DNA from: Flavihumibacter sp. UBA7668
GTDB lineage: Bacteria; Bacteroidota; Bacteroidia; Chitinophagales; Chitinophagaceae
Length of the DNA: 64,000 bases
Reading direction: 5' to 3'
Assembly (NCBI RefSeq): GCF_002483205.1
Contig: NZ_DLHM01000005.1
Location: 877,804 to 941,803 of the forward strand
Below the pieces are notes generated by a model. That model searched no databases. It had not been told where the DNA came from and saw only the letters and a program-made list of their open reading frames with translations. This document shows, one piece after another, positions 16,717 through 25,982 of the stretch. Numbering within the stretch: position 1 is the first letter of the stretch; every line of letters begins with the position of its first letter. The position numbers and the translations under genes are program-made.

Positions 16717-19700
16717 ATGAAATATGGTTGCCTCGCAGCAGGAGCTTTGACCCTGCTTTTTTCATGTAAAGAAGCTGCAGATAAAATTCCCCCTCCCAAA
16801 TCATACGATCCGGCCTATACCAGTCGCTTTGCCGATTCGGTTGCCAGCCTGATTAAACCCGCGGTGGACAGCGGAAGTAATTTGACAATGTCACTATGGG
16901 GAATTGATTCTCTGGTGATTTCTCCCATCGCCATTGATATTGATGATAAGGGCTCCGTGTATTATACCAAAACCAATCGTCAGGTGAATTCGGAATTTGA
17001 TATCCGGGGGCATCGGGATTGGGAAATTGCCTCCATCTCCTTACAAACGGTGGAGGATAGACGAAAATTTCTGCACGAAGAATTGTCGCCGGAAAACAGT
17101 GCCAGAAACGGATGGCTGACGGATGTAAATGGAGACAGCTCCCGCGACTGGCGTGATCTTACCATTGAAAAAGAAAATGTATTTAAGCTGGATGATACCA
17201 ATGGAGATGGTGTAGCGGATCAATCGCAATTAGTGGTGGATGATTTCCATGATGAGGTCACGGATGTGGCCGGTGGCGTACTCGTGGATGGAAATGATAT
17301 GTATGTTACGGTGGCCCCTGACCTCTGGCGGATGCGTGATAAAAACGGGGATGGTATTCCGGATGAAAAAACATCGATCTCTACCGGATACGGCATTCAT
17401 ATTGGGTTCAGCGGACATGGTATGTCAGGTGTTGAAATGGGGCCGGATGGAAAAATCTACTGGCAGATTGGTGATATCGGTTTCAATGGGCAGGGGCCGG
17501 ATGGCACCAAATGGGAACATCCCAATAGTGGCGTGATTGCCCGTTCCAATCCGGATGGATCAGATTTTGAAATCTTTGCACACGGACTTCGGAATACTCA
17601 TGAATTCGCCTTTGATCAATACGGTAACCTGGTAAGTGAAGACAATGACGGGGATCATGCCGGCGAAAAAGAGCGGCTGGTTTATATAGTAAACGGATCC
17701 GATGCCGGCTGGCGTTCCAACTGGCAATATGGAAAATACAATGACCCGGATAATAATACCTATAAAGTGTGGATGGATGAGAAGATGTACCTGCCACGTT
17801 GGGAGGGGCAGGCAGCCTATATTACGCCCTGCATAACGAATTATGTGAGCGGTCCGGCTGGTTTTGTTTATAATCCGGGTACTGCCATGGGACCTCAATA
17901 CAAGAATCATTTTTTTGTGGCAGAGTTTGTTGGGAATGCAGCAGGTTCCGGGGTGCATGGATTTACGTTGAATCCAAAAGGAGCAGGATTTGAATTGGGA
18001 TCTACCAAAAAAGTAGTGGGCGGAATACTTCCAACAGGTTTGGATTTTGGTCCGGATGGTGCTTTATATATCGCGGACTGGATTGATGGATGGGGAACCG
18101 GTTTGTTTGGCAGAATCTGGAAACTGGATGATGCTGCCGCAGCGGCAACTGAACTTCGTAAACAGACCAAAGCATTGCTGAGGGCTGATTTCAGTCAGCA
18201 AAAACCGGAAGAGCTCGCTGTTCTCTTAGGACATGAAGATATGCGGGTGCGTATGAAAGCTCAGTTTGAACTGGCGAAAAGAGGAACGGCATCCCTACCG
18301 GTTTTTGAAAAAGAATTAAAACAAACGAGTCGACAACTGGCCAGGGTGCATGCTATCTGGGGAATTTGTCAGCTTGCCAGAAAAGAAGCATCGCAGGCAA
18401 AAGTCCTTGTTCCTTACCTCAAAGATGCTGATGCCGAAATCAGAAGCCAGGTGGCAAAATGGCTGGGAGATATCAAATACAAAGAAGCGGGTGATGCAAT
18501 TCTGCCACTGCTGAAAGATACTTCCGGACGCGTACGTTTCTTTGCTGCAGAAGCATTGGGACGAATAGCACATCCATCTGCAGTACAACCTATCATTGAT
18601 ATGCTAAGAGCCAATAATGACGAAGATGTTTACCTGCGTCATGCCGGTAGTCTGGCGCTTGCCAGAATTGGAAATGCAGCACCGGTATTGGCTTTGGCAA
18701 AAGACCCTTCAAGAGCGGTACGTATTGCTGCAGTGGTGGCATTGAGAAGAATGGCGGATCCGGGTATTGCCGTTTTTCTTTCCGATGCAGATGAGTTTAT
18801 AGTTACGGAAACCGCCCGCGCAATCAATGATGATCTTTCTATTCCAAAAGCATTACCAGCCCTTGGTGACCTGCTGGTTGCTACAAGGTTTACCAATGAA
18901 GCACTGATACGCCGGGCAATTAATGCCAACCTGAGGGTGGGAGCAGAAAGCTCCCTGAAAAACCTGCTTACTTATGCCGGAGCGAATGATAAGCCTGCAC
19001 CAATGCGCGTGGAAGCGGTTGCTGCACTGAGTACCTGGACAAAACCTTCGGTTCTGGATCGGGTAGACGGGCGGTTGAGAGGGAAGGTAGAGCGGGATCC
19101 TGGCCAGGTGAGAACGCAGGCTGAAGCCCCCCTGATTGCGCTGCTTACGAACAAAGATGCTGGGGTTCGGCTGGCAGCAGCACAGGCCATCAGTAAGCTT
19201 GAGATCAAACCTGCAGCTCCAGCCTTGGGTGCCGTGCTAAAAAATGATAAAGATGCAAAAGTTCGACGAGCAGCCCTGTTAGCCTTGTCTGGTTTGAAAG
19301 TGGAAACCATGGGGGAAGCTATCCGGCAGGCATTATCTGATAAAGAAAAAGAAGTTCGTGTTGCAGGGATTGATCTGCTTGGGAAAACACCGCTGCCGGC
19401 TGATCTGATGACAAGGTTGCTTGCGGATGTTATTAATACCAAATCTACTGAAGAAAAACAGGCAGCCCTGCTAACGCTTGGAACCGTTCCTGTTGCAAAC
19501 TCACAGGTCGTTTTTGAAGAACAGTTAAACAAACTGGAAGCAGGTAAATTATCTCCAGATATAAGGATTGAATTGGAAGAGGCGATTGACAGTTCCGGTT
19601 CACCTGTTTTGAAACAAAAATTAAACGGCATTCTGGCTAAAATTGACCAGGGTAATTCGCTGGCAAAATATTCAGCTGCACTTTATGGCGGACAGGCAGA

Positions 19701-20100
19701 ACGGGGCCGTCGGATTTTTTATCGGAATCAGGCAGCACAATGCATCCGCTGTCATGCGATCGATGATTATGGTGGCAATGCCGGTCCGCGTTTGAATGAT
19801 GTGTCCAGGCGGATTACCCGCCTGCAATTGCTGGAAGCGTTGGTGGATCCGGGTGCGCGGCTGGCACCCGGTTATGGCATGGTAACCCTGAAACTCAAAG
19901 ATGGTAAAACCATATCCGGTGTGCTGGTAGAAGATAAGGAACAATATCTGTTGGTCAAATCAGGTGATGCCGCACCGGAGAAATTTGAGAAAGCGCAGAT
20001 TGAAAAAAGGATTGATGCAGCATCCAGTATGCCAAATATGGGCGATGTACTTTCGAAAAAAGAAATAAGAGATGTGGTAAGTTTCCTTGCAGAATTGTAA
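16717..20100 (+). CDS. Large lipoprotein: PVC-type dehydrogenase, HEAT repeats and cytochrome c
   Basis: From ATG 16717 (1,127 residues; ATG 16699 gives 1,133) the protein starts with a signal and a lipobox-like LLFSC at about residue 17. Residues 30-460 form a six-blade beta-propeller of the membrane-bound dehydrogenase/sorbosone-dehydrogenase type, with calcium-loop-like NGDGVAD and NGDGIPD segments. Residues 480-980 are HEAT repeats (ADAEIRSQVAKWLGDI-like units). The last 130 residues are a heme domain with CIRCH and a GVLVEDKEQYLLV segment, as in the Pirellula/Verrucomicrobium-type heme-binding family. It probably oxidises a sugar or alcohol in the periplasm and passes electrons to the heme; substrate unknown. 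The next gene follows after 8 bp. Confidence 0.88.
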   Translation: MKYGCLAAGALTLLFSCKEAADKIPPPKSYDPAYTSRFADSVASLIKPAVDSGSNLTMSLWGIDSLVISPIAIDIDDKGSVYYTKTNRQVNSEFDIRGHRDWEIASISLQTVEDRRKFLHEELSPENSARNGWLTDVNGDSSRDWRDLTIEKENVFKLDDTNGDGVADQSQLVVDDFHDEVTDVAGGVLVDGNDMYVTVAPDLWRMRDKNGDGIPDEKTSISTGYGIHIGFSGHGMSGVEMGPDGKIYWQIGDIGFNGQGPDGTKWEHPNSGVIARSNPDGSDFEIFAHGLRNTHEFAFDQYGNLVSEDNDGDHAGEKERLVYIVNGSDAGWRSNWQYGKYNDPDNNTYKVWMDEKMYLPRWEGQAAYITPCITNYVSGPAGFVYNPGTAMGPQYKNHFFVAEFVGNAAGSGVHGFTLNPKGAGFELGSTKKVVGGILPTGLDFGPDGALYIADWIDGWGTGLFGRIWKLDDAAAAATELRKQTKALLRADFSQQKPEELAVLLGHEDMRVRMKAQFELAKRGTASLPVFEKELKQTSRQLARVHAIWGICQLARKEASQAKVLVPYLKDADAEIRSQVAKWLGDIKYKEAGDAILPLLKDTSGRVRFFAAEALGRIAHPSAVQPIIDMLRANNDEDVYLRHAGSLALARIGNAAPVLALAKDPSRAVRIAAVVALRRMADPGIAVFLSDADEFIVTETARAINDDLSIPKALPALGDLLVATRFTNEALIRRAINANLRVGAESSLKNLLTYAGANDKPAPMRVEAVAALSTWTKPSVLDRVDGRLRGKVERDPGQVRTQAEAPLIALLTNKDAGVRLAAAQAISKLEIKPAAPALGAVLKNDKDAKVRRAALLALSGLKVETMGEAIRQALSDKEKEVRVAGIDLLGKTPLPADLMTRLLADVINTKSTEEKQAALLTLGTVPVANSQVVFEEQLNKLEAGKLSPDIRIELEEAIDSSGSPVLKQKLNGILAKIDQGNSLAKYSAALYGGQAERGRRIFYRNQAAQCIRCHAIDDYGGNAGPRLNDVSRRITRLQLLEALVDPGARLAPGYGMVTLKLKDGKTISGVLVEDKEQYLLVKSGDAAPEKFEKAQIEKRIDAASSMPNMGDVLSKKEIRDVVSFLAEL

Positions 20101-20108
20101 TTTGAACA

Positions 20109-20687
20109 ATGCAAGAAGACCTGCTCATACAGATAAGCAATAAGATTAAGGAAGTTCGAAAAGCGAAAGATATTACGGTCCAGGAATTGGCCAACAGGGC
20201 AGAAGTAAGTAAGGGATTGATCTCGCAAATTGAAAATAACCGGGCAATCCCTTCCTTACCTGTACTGATGAAAGTAATTTTTGCATTGGAGATTGACCTG
20301 GCTGATTTTTTCGATGAATTGAAATCAGCAGCCGGACAAACCGGCGTGGTAATCGTACGAAAGGAAAATTATAAATCAATCGAGAAAGAGTCTGATAAAG
20401 GATTTGATTACAAACGGATTCTTACGCGTACACTTACAGGCGGTAGTACCGATATCGTATTACTCAGCCTGAAAAAAGGTGCCAGCCGGAAAAAGGTGGT
20501 ACATACCGAAGCCTACGAATTCAAATATGTTATCCAGGGAAGCCTCCAATATGATATTGAGGGGCAGCAATACCGCCTTGAACAGGGGGATTCCATTTTC
20601 TTTGATGGCCGCCTGGGGCATCGACTTTCCAATCCGGGTGTTGCTGATACCCTGATGCTCGTTGTCTACTTTTTTATCAATAAATAA
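20109..20687 (+). CDS. XRE-cupin transcriptional regulator, probable regulator of the phosphonate operon
   Basis: The 192-residue protein has an N-terminal XRE helix-turn-helix (ITVQELANRAEVSKGLISQIENNR) at about 10-65, and a C-terminal cupin barrel at about 115-190 (YEFKYVIQGSLQYDIEGQQY, DSIFFDGRLGHRLSNPG) that normally binds a small effector. It lies 8 bp after the large dehydrogenase gene and 111 bp before phnA. A perfect 11-bp inverted repeat lies in that gap, so this protein is the best candidate to control the phn operon, with the cupin sensing 2-aminoethylphosphonate or a breakdown product. That link is inferred. Confidence 0.85.
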   Translation: MQEDLLIQISNKIKEVRKAKDITVQELANRAEVSKGLISQIENNRAIPSLPVLMKVIFALEIDLADFFDELKSAAGQTGVVIVRKENYKSIEKESDKGFDYKRILTRTLTGGSTDIVLLSLKKGASRKKVVHTEAYEFKYVIQGSLQYDIEGQQYRLEQGDSIFFDGRLGHRLSNPGVADTLMLVVYFFINK

Positions 20688-20734
20688 GCTTCTTAATAAT
20701 TCCCTAACAGGAAAAAAACTTGCTAATTCAAAAG

Positions 20735-20774
20735 CTTTTTGTTTATTTGCTGTATATTTATACTAAACAAAAAG
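20735..20774. promoter_or_regulatory. Inverted repeat upstream of phnA, candidate operator
   Basis: CTTTTTGTTTA (20735-20745) is the exact reverse complement of TAAACAAAAAG (20764-20774), with 18 bp between them. A further half-site TAAACAAG lies at 20786-20793, 22 bp after the right arm in direct orientation. It is placed between the XRE-cupin regulator and phnA. It could also be a weak terminator of the regulator gene, but the third half-site favours protein binding. Confidence 0.5.
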
Positions 20775-20798
20775 TTTTATACTACTAAACAAGCCGAA

Positions 20799-22037
20799 AT
20801 GAATACAACGCCATTTACATTGAATGGACGCCAGTACAATCCACCTGCAAAACCTATCGTGGTCATTTGCATGGATGGTTCTGCAGATGAATACCTGGAT
20901 ACAACCATGGCACATGGCCGTATGCCCAATATGCAGAAAATGACGAGGTCAGGATATCGTGGCATGGTACGCGGGGCATTGCCTTCTTTTACCAATGTAA
21001 ATAACTCCTCCATTGTAACAGGCGTTTCTCCGGCTGTTCACGGTATTTGTGGTAACTATTTATATGATCCGCAATTAAAGCAGGAAGTGATGATGAATTC
21101 AGCTTCCTATCTGCGTTCTTCCACTATTCTGGCGGCAGCTGCGAATGCAGGAAGAAAGGTGGCAGTGGTAACAGCAAAAGAAAAATTACGCGATATATTA
21201 TCTTATGAAATGAAGGGGATCGCAATTTCTGCAGAGAAAGCCAATCAGGCTAAAATGGAAACGCATGGCATTGAAGGAGTGGAAGCAATTGTGGGGGTGC
21301 CTACTCCGGCTATTTACAGTGCAGATGCCAGTTTATTTGTACTGAAAGCAGGTGTGGAATTTATTAAACAGGGACTGGCAGATTTTCTGTATCTGTCGTT
21401 CACAGATTATATGCAACATACTTATGCACAGGAAGCACCGGAATCGCTTGATTTTTATGAAGCGCAGGATCGGCTGATTGGTGAGTTGATGGACTTGGGC
21501 GCAGTGGTTGGAGCAACAGCCGATCATGGGATGAATGCGAAAGTGAAAGCTGACGGAACACCGAATGTGCTTTTTGTAGAGGAGATCCTGGAGCAGCAAT
21601 TTGGTGATCTTGGTTTCCGGGTGATTTGTCCCATTACCGATCCATATGTAAAACACCATGGTGCATTAGGTTCCTATGTGGTGGTACATCTGGATGCGCT
21701 GGACAGAGTGGAAGAAGTTAAAACATGGCTGATGCAACAGCCCGGTATAACCGAAGTGTACGATCGTGCAATGGCCGCTCATTTACTGGAGCAGCCGGCA
21801 GACCGCATTGGGGATCTGGTGGTATTGTCGGCCCGTGATGTGGTATTGGGTAGAAAAGCTTCCTATCACGATCTGGCAGCGTTGGATGGTACCTTACGTT
21901 CACATGGTGGACGGTACGAAGAGATGGTGCCGATGGTGCTCTCTCATCCCTTAACACCAGCTTACCGTTTGAAGGCAGGTGGAGATCCGCGCAATTTTGA
22001 CATTTTCGATTTCACCATTAATGGTACCATAGTTTAA
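20799..22037 (+). CDS. phnA: Phosphonoacetate hydrolase
   Basis: A 412-residue alkaline-phosphatase-superfamily enzyme that splits phosphonoacetate into acetate and phosphate. The ATG at 20799 is chosen because the domain begins shortly after it (PAKPIVVICMDGSADEY). Two-zinc-site residues are visible: Asp26, the nucleophile Thr65 in SFTNVNNSSIVTG, Asp and His in SFTDYMQHTY, Asp-His in GATADHGMN, and a late His in RSHGGRYEE. This spacing matches the characterised rhizobial PhnA. It is the first gene of the operon phnA, aldehyde dehydrogenase, permease, phnW with 9-11 bp gaps, and acts in the cytoplasm as the last step of the pathway. Confidence 0.93.
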   Translation: MNTTPFTLNGRQYNPPAKPIVVICMDGSADEYLDTTMAHGRMPNMQKMTRSGYRGMVRGALPSFTNVNNSSIVTGVSPAVHGICGNYLYDPQLKQEVMMNSASYLRSSTILAAAANAGRKVAVVTAKEKLRDILSYEMKGIAISAEKANQAKMETHGIEGVEAIVGVPTPAIYSADASLFVLKAGVEFIKQGLADFLYLSFTDYMQHTYAQEAPESLDFYEAQDRLIGELMDLGAVVGATADHGMNAKVKADGTPNVLFVEEILEQQFGDLGFRVICPITDPYVKHHGALGSYVVVHLDALDRVEEVKTWLMQQPGITEVYDRAMAAHLLEQPADRIGDLVVLSARDVVLGRKASYHDLAALDGTLRSHGGRYEEMVPMVLSHPLTPAYRLKAGGDPRNFDIFDFTINGTIV

Positions 22038-22046
22038 ACAAATTGT

Positions 22047-23483
22047 ATGAGTGCAAATACAACTCCGGTTGCTGATTGGTTTTGTTATATAGATGGAGAA
22101 AAAATCAGCTCCGATACATTTCATGAAGTTAAATCGCCCTATGATAACAGGGTAGTTGGAAGGGTGTCTTTAGCGAATGCAGACGATGCGGAAAGAGCGG
22201 TGGCCGTGGCGTTGAAAGGCGGAAAAAAAATGACCCGTTTCGAGCGCTATACGATCATTGATAAAACAAGATTGCTGTTGATGGAGCGGAAAGAAAAATT
22301 TGCGCAACTGATCAGTGCTGAAGCAGGCTTATGTATTCGCGATGCGCGTTATGAAACCGGACGTGCGCACGATGTATTGATGTTTGCAGCGATGGAAACA
22401 TTAAAAGACGATGGGCAGATTTTTAGTTGTGATATTTCTCCCAATGGAAAGGCGCGGAAGATCTTTACACAGCGCGAACCACTGACACTGGCACTCTGCA
22501 TTACACCATTCAATCATCCGCTGAACCAGGTGGTGCATAAAATAATACCGGCAATTGCAATGGGAACACCGGTTATTTTAAAACCATCGGAAAAAACACC
22601 CTTAACAGCTATTGCGCTGGTAGAGCTTTTATACGAAGCAGGATTACCAACTTATATGCTGAGTGTGTTACTGGGGCCAACCAAAGAAATTGCAGAGCCC
22701 CTGGTGAAACATCCACAGGTGGAATTGGTTTCCTTTACCGGAAGTGTAGCGGTGGGAAAACATATTGCAGCAACGGCCGGATATAAAAAAGTGATTCTTG
22801 AATTAGGTGGAAATGATCCCCTGATTGTTTTGGAAGATGCCGATATGAACCTGGCAGTAACACTGGCAGCAGAAGGTTCCTTCAAAAACAGCGGACAGCG
22901 ATGCACGGCTGTAAAGCGCATATTGGTACAGGATTGTATCTATGATGCTTTTGTAGAAAAACTGGTGGTTAAGGCGGCAGAATATAAATCCGGTGATCCG
23001 GCTGATGAATCAACTATTGTAGGTACTGTAATTGACGAAGCATCTGCTATTTACCTGGAAGCAGTTACCAAAGAAGCGGTGGCGTTAGGTGCTAAAGTAG
23101 CGTTCGGTGGAAAAAGAACCGGCGCATTGCTGGAACCAACGGTGATTTCAAATGTTCCAAATCATGCCCGGATGGTGGTGCAGGAATCCTTTGGTCCTTT
23201 GGCTCCTGTAATTAAATTCAGCACCATTGAGGAAGCTATTGCCATCAGTAATTCCACTGCCTTCGGTTTATCGTCCGGAGTTGTTACGAATAATATGGCC
23301 CATGCCATTCGATTTGTGAAGGAACTGCGGATGGGTACCGTCAATATTAATGAAGTGCCCGGATACCGGATTGAATCTTCGCCCTTTGGTGGTGTGAAGG
23401 ATTCGGGCCTGGGTATCAAGGAAGGCGTAATTGAGGCAATGAAATGTTTCAGTTATGTGAAAACCTATTCATTGCCCTGGTAA
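22047..23483 (+). CDS. phnY: Phosphonoacetaldehyde dehydrogenase (ALDH superfamily)
   Basis: The 478-residue protein is an aldehyde dehydrogenase with the catalytic Cys286 in NSGQRCTAVKR and the general base Glu252 in LELGGNDP, 34 residues apart as usual. NAD(P)-binding motifs include TPFNHPLNQ, KPSEKTPL and FTGSVAVGKHI. In the PhnW-PhnY-PhnA route the enzyme oxidises phosphonoacetaldehyde to phosphonoacetate. Assignment to that substrate is from the neighbours: phnA lies 9 bp upstream and phnW two genes downstream. By sequence alone it would be a general ALDH. Confidence 0.88.
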   Translation: MSANTTPVADWFCYIDGEKISSDTFHEVKSPYDNRVVGRVSLANADDAERAVAVALKGGKKMTRFERYTIIDKTRLLLMERKEKFAQLISAEAGLCIRDARYETGRAHDVLMFAAMETLKDDGQIFSCDISPNGKARKIFTQREPLTLALCITPFNHPLNQVVHKIIPAIAMGTPVILKPSEKTPLTAIALVELLYEAGLPTYMLSVLLGPTKEIAEPLVKHPQVELVSFTGSVAVGKHIAATAGYKKVILELGGNDPLIVLEDADMNLAVTLAAEGSFKNSGQRCTAVKRILVQDCIYDAFVEKLVVKAAEYKSGDPADESTIVGTVIDEASAIYLEAVTKEAVALGAKVAFGGKRTGALLEPTVISNVPNHARMVVQESFGPLAPVIKFSTIEEAIAISNSTAFGLSSGVVTNNMAHAIRFVKELRMGTVNINEVPGYRIESSPFGGVKDSGLGIKEGVIEAMKCFSYVKTYSLPW

Positions 23484-23492
23484 ACTATACGC

Positions 23493-24800
23493 ATGAATGC
23501 CTTAACCCGAAAACTGGAAAGTTCCCGCTTTCTGTTTATTGCCTGGTCGATGGTGGCTGCGTTTGGCGCCTATTTTTGCGTCTATGCTTTCCGGAAACCA
23601 TTTAATGCAGGTACTTATGCCGGCATGGAATGGCTGGGGATGAATTATAAGGCAGTACTCATTATTGCACAGGTTTTGGGATATATGTTGTCCAAGTTTA
23701 TGGGAATAAAAGTGATTTCCGAACTGGCTGCTTCCCGTCGCATAGTCCTGATTGTTAGTTTAATCCTGATTGCAGAAATCAGTCTGTTGGGCTTTGGGTT
23801 GGTGTCATCCCCTTATAATATCATCTTCCTGTTTTTCAATGGATTGCCGCTGGGTATGGTATGGGGAATTGTGTTCAGTTGTCTGGAAGGACGAAGATTT
23901 ACGGAAACTTTGGGTATGGGGCTCAGTATCAGTCTCATTGTTTCCTCTGGAATACTTAAAACCATTTATCTGTTTATTGTTCGAATAGTTCCCGGAATAT
24001 CGGAATTCTGGATGCCTGCTTTTATTGGTGCTTTGTTTCTTCCGCTGTTTTTATTTTTTGTGTGGATGTTATCGCGGATACCACCTCCCTCTGAAACCGA
24101 CAAACTACTTAGGGTGGAACGATTGCCGATGAGCAATGCGGATAAGAAACAGGTAATGAAGAACCTTGGATGGGGCATTGGCAGCATGGTGGTACTCTAT
24201 TCTTTGCTGGCTACCCTGCGCGATTTCCGGGATAATTTTTCAGTTGAAATATGGGATGAGATTCAGCCAAGCAGGGATATTGCCGTCTTTAGTCAGACTG
24301 AACTTGTTACAGGTGTTGTTGTGATTGTTTTGGTAGGATCTTTGTCTTTTTTTCGGAACAATATCAAAGGGTTTTGGCTAACCCTTCAATTAATGGGTTT
24401 TGGCATTTTGTTGAGTGGCGGTGCATCCTTGCTTTTTCAGAATAAATTAATAGAACCTTATTGGTGGATGCTATTGCTGGGGATGGGTTTGTTTCTCGCC
24501 TATATTCCCATACAGGTGGCAGTTTTTGAGCGCATCATTGCCTTGTTTAAGCTGAAAGCCAATGCCGGATTTTTTATCTATATCTGTGATTCTATCGGTT
24601 ATTTGGGAAGTGTTGGTTTATTACTCTATAAGCAGTTTTTCATGCGTGATCTGCAATGGAGCAGGGTGCTGCTGAACTTCAGTTATTTCACCACCATTCT
24701 TTGCTTCGTTTTACTATTTGTGATTTCATTTTTCTTTAACCGGAAACTCGGGATACAAAGTCCCATTGCTAAAAAAATACAAGACTTTTCTATCTATTAA
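23493..24800 (+). CDS. DUF5690 family permease, candidate phosphonate transporter
   Basis: The 435-residue protein has about 12 hydrophobic helices and an MFS-like start (FIAWSMVAAFGAYFCVYAFRKPF, where the helix and the charged end resemble organophosphate antiporters). I recognise it as a DUF5690 protein, a family with no known function to my knowledge. It sits inside the phosphonate operon, 9 bp after the aldehyde dehydrogenase and 11 bp before phnW, and no ABC-type phosphonate transporter is present in the window. Import of 2-aminoethylphosphonate is the simplest explanation. Export or uptake of a pathway intermediate are alternatives. Confidence 0.78.
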   Translation: MNALTRKLESSRFLFIAWSMVAAFGAYFCVYAFRKPFNAGTYAGMEWLGMNYKAVLIIAQVLGYMLSKFMGIKVISELAASRRIVLIVSLILIAEISLLGFGLVSSPYNIIFLFFNGLPLGMVWGIVFSCLEGRRFTETLGMGLSISLIVSSGILKTIYLFIVRIVPGISEFWMPAFIGALFLPLFLFFVWMLSRIPPPSETDKLLRVERLPMSNADKKQVMKNLGWGIGSMVVLYSLLATLRDFRDNFSVEIWDEIQPSRDIAVFSQTELVTGVVVIVLVGSLSFFRNNIKGFWLTLQLMGFGILLSGGASLLFQNKLIEPYWWMLLLGMGLFLAYIPIQVAVFERIIALFKLKANAGFFIYICDSIGYLGSVGLLLYKQFFMRDLQWSRVLLNFSYFTTILCFVLLFVISFFFNRKLGIQSPIAKKIQDFSIY

Positions 24801-24811
24801 ATACCATAACA

Positions 24812-25918
24812 ATGAAGGATAAATTATTGTTTACACCCGGACCATTGTCCACTTCACCCACTGTAAAAGAAGCGATGCAACGTGACCTGGGTTCACGTGA
24901 TGATGAATTTATTACTGTTGTAAAAGAGATTCGTTCTGAATTACTTCGTCTTGGATTTGTTTCGGAAGAATTGGGATATGAATGTGTTTTGATGCAGGGT
25001 TCCGGAACCTTTGGGGTGGAAGCTGTAATCAGTTCAGTGGTGGGTAAAAAAGATACCCTGCTTGTTTTGGTGAATGGTGCTTACGGTGAGCGGATTGTGA
25101 AGATGGCGAAAGTACATGGACTCAATTATCTTGTACATAGTTTTCCGGAGAATGAAATTGTACATCCGGATGTGGTTGCTGCTTTGCTGAAAGAACATCC
25201 AGCGGTTACGCATGTTGCCTGCATTCACAGTGAAACCACCACCGGATTGTTTAATCCCATTGATAAAATAGGTGCCATCTGTAAAGAGAATGGAAAAGTA
25301 TTTATTGTTGATGCGATGAGCAGTTTTGGTGGTGTGGTGATGGATATGAAGGCATTGCAGATTGATTTCCTCGTTTCTTCCTCCAATAAATGTATTGAAG
25401 GGGTACCCGGATTTTCTTTTGTGTTGTGCAAAAAATCGGAACTGTTGAAAGCAGAAGGTAATGCAAGGAGCCTGAGTCTGGATCTCTATGATCAATGGAA
25501 TGGACTGGGTAAAAATGGCCAATTCCGATTTACGCCGCCCACACATAGTTTACTGGCTTTTCGTCAGGCGATTCGGGAATTGGATGCGGAAGGTGGAATT
25601 GCTGCAAGAGAAGCGCGATATAAAAAGAATAAAGCCATGCTCGATAAAGGCATGCAGGAAATGGGCTTCAGGTATTACCTCGATCATTCCATACAGGGGC
25701 ATATTATCAGTTCCTTCCTGTATCCGCAGGATCCCAATTTTGATTTCATGCAGTTTTACCGGGCCCTGAGTGATCGCGGATTGGTGATTTATCCGGGTAA
25801 GCTGAGTCTGATGGATGCTTTCCGGATTGGGAATATCGGGTATATTTTCCCGAAAGATATTGAAGCCCTGTTGCGAGCAATTAAAGAGGTGCTCGAAGAA
25901 ATGAACATAACTGTATAA
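24812..25918 (+). CDS. phnW: 2-aminoethylphosphonate:pyruvate aminotransferase
   Basis: A 368-residue class V aminotransferase that moves the amino group of 2-aminoethylphosphonate to pyruvate, giving phosphonoacetaldehyde and alanine. The N-terminus LLFTPGPLSTSPTVKEAMQRDLGSRD (split at the Pro-Gly turn) and QGSGTFGVEAVISS are typical of PhnW; the PLP lysine lies in SSSNKCIEGVPG. As the first enzyme of the route it is encoded last in the operon. No phosphonatase gene phnX is present; phnY and phnA take its place. A strong terminator follows 5 bp after the stop. Confidence 0.93.
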   Translation: MKDKLLFTPGPLSTSPTVKEAMQRDLGSRDDEFITVVKEIRSELLRLGFVSEELGYECVLMQGSGTFGVEAVISSVVGKKDTLLVLVNGAYGERIVKMAKVHGLNYLVHSFPENEIVHPDVVAALLKEHPAVTHVACIHSETTTGLFNPIDKIGAICKENGKVFIVDAMSSFGGVVMDMKALQIDFLVSSSNKCIEGVPGFSFVLCKKSELLKAEGNARSLSLDLYDQWNGLGKNGQFRFTPPTHSLLAFRQAIRELDAEGGIAAREARYKKNKAMLDKGMQEMGFRYYLDHSIQGHIISSFLYPQDPNFDFMQFYRALSDRGLVIYPGKLSLMDAFRIGNIGYIFPKDIEALLRAIKEVLEEMNITV

Positions 25919-25923
25919 AACGA

Positions 25924-25954
25924 AAGGCTGCAGAAAAAACTGCAGCCTTTTTTT
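25924..25954 (+). terminator. Rho-independent terminator of the phn operon
   Basis: AAGGCTGCAG, a loop of six A, and CTGCAGCCTT form a perfect stem, followed by a run of T to 25955. It lies just after phnW and before the convergent lipoprotein gene; the A run in front lets it act in both directions. Confidence 0.92.
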
Positions 25955-25982
25955 TGTCGGTCAGAACCTAAACGAAAAACAA

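Noticed and set aside
18972..19631. Long minus-strand frame inside the HEAT region of the large dehydrogenase
   Set aside because: It is a shadow of the well-supported plus-strand gene; the Ala/Ser-rich product has no start context or motif.
24812..25918. Serine-glyoxylate or alanine-glyoxylate aminotransferase
   Set aside because: The class V fold would allow it, but the PhnW-type N-terminus and the phnA/ALDH neighbours favour 2-aminoethylphosphonate.
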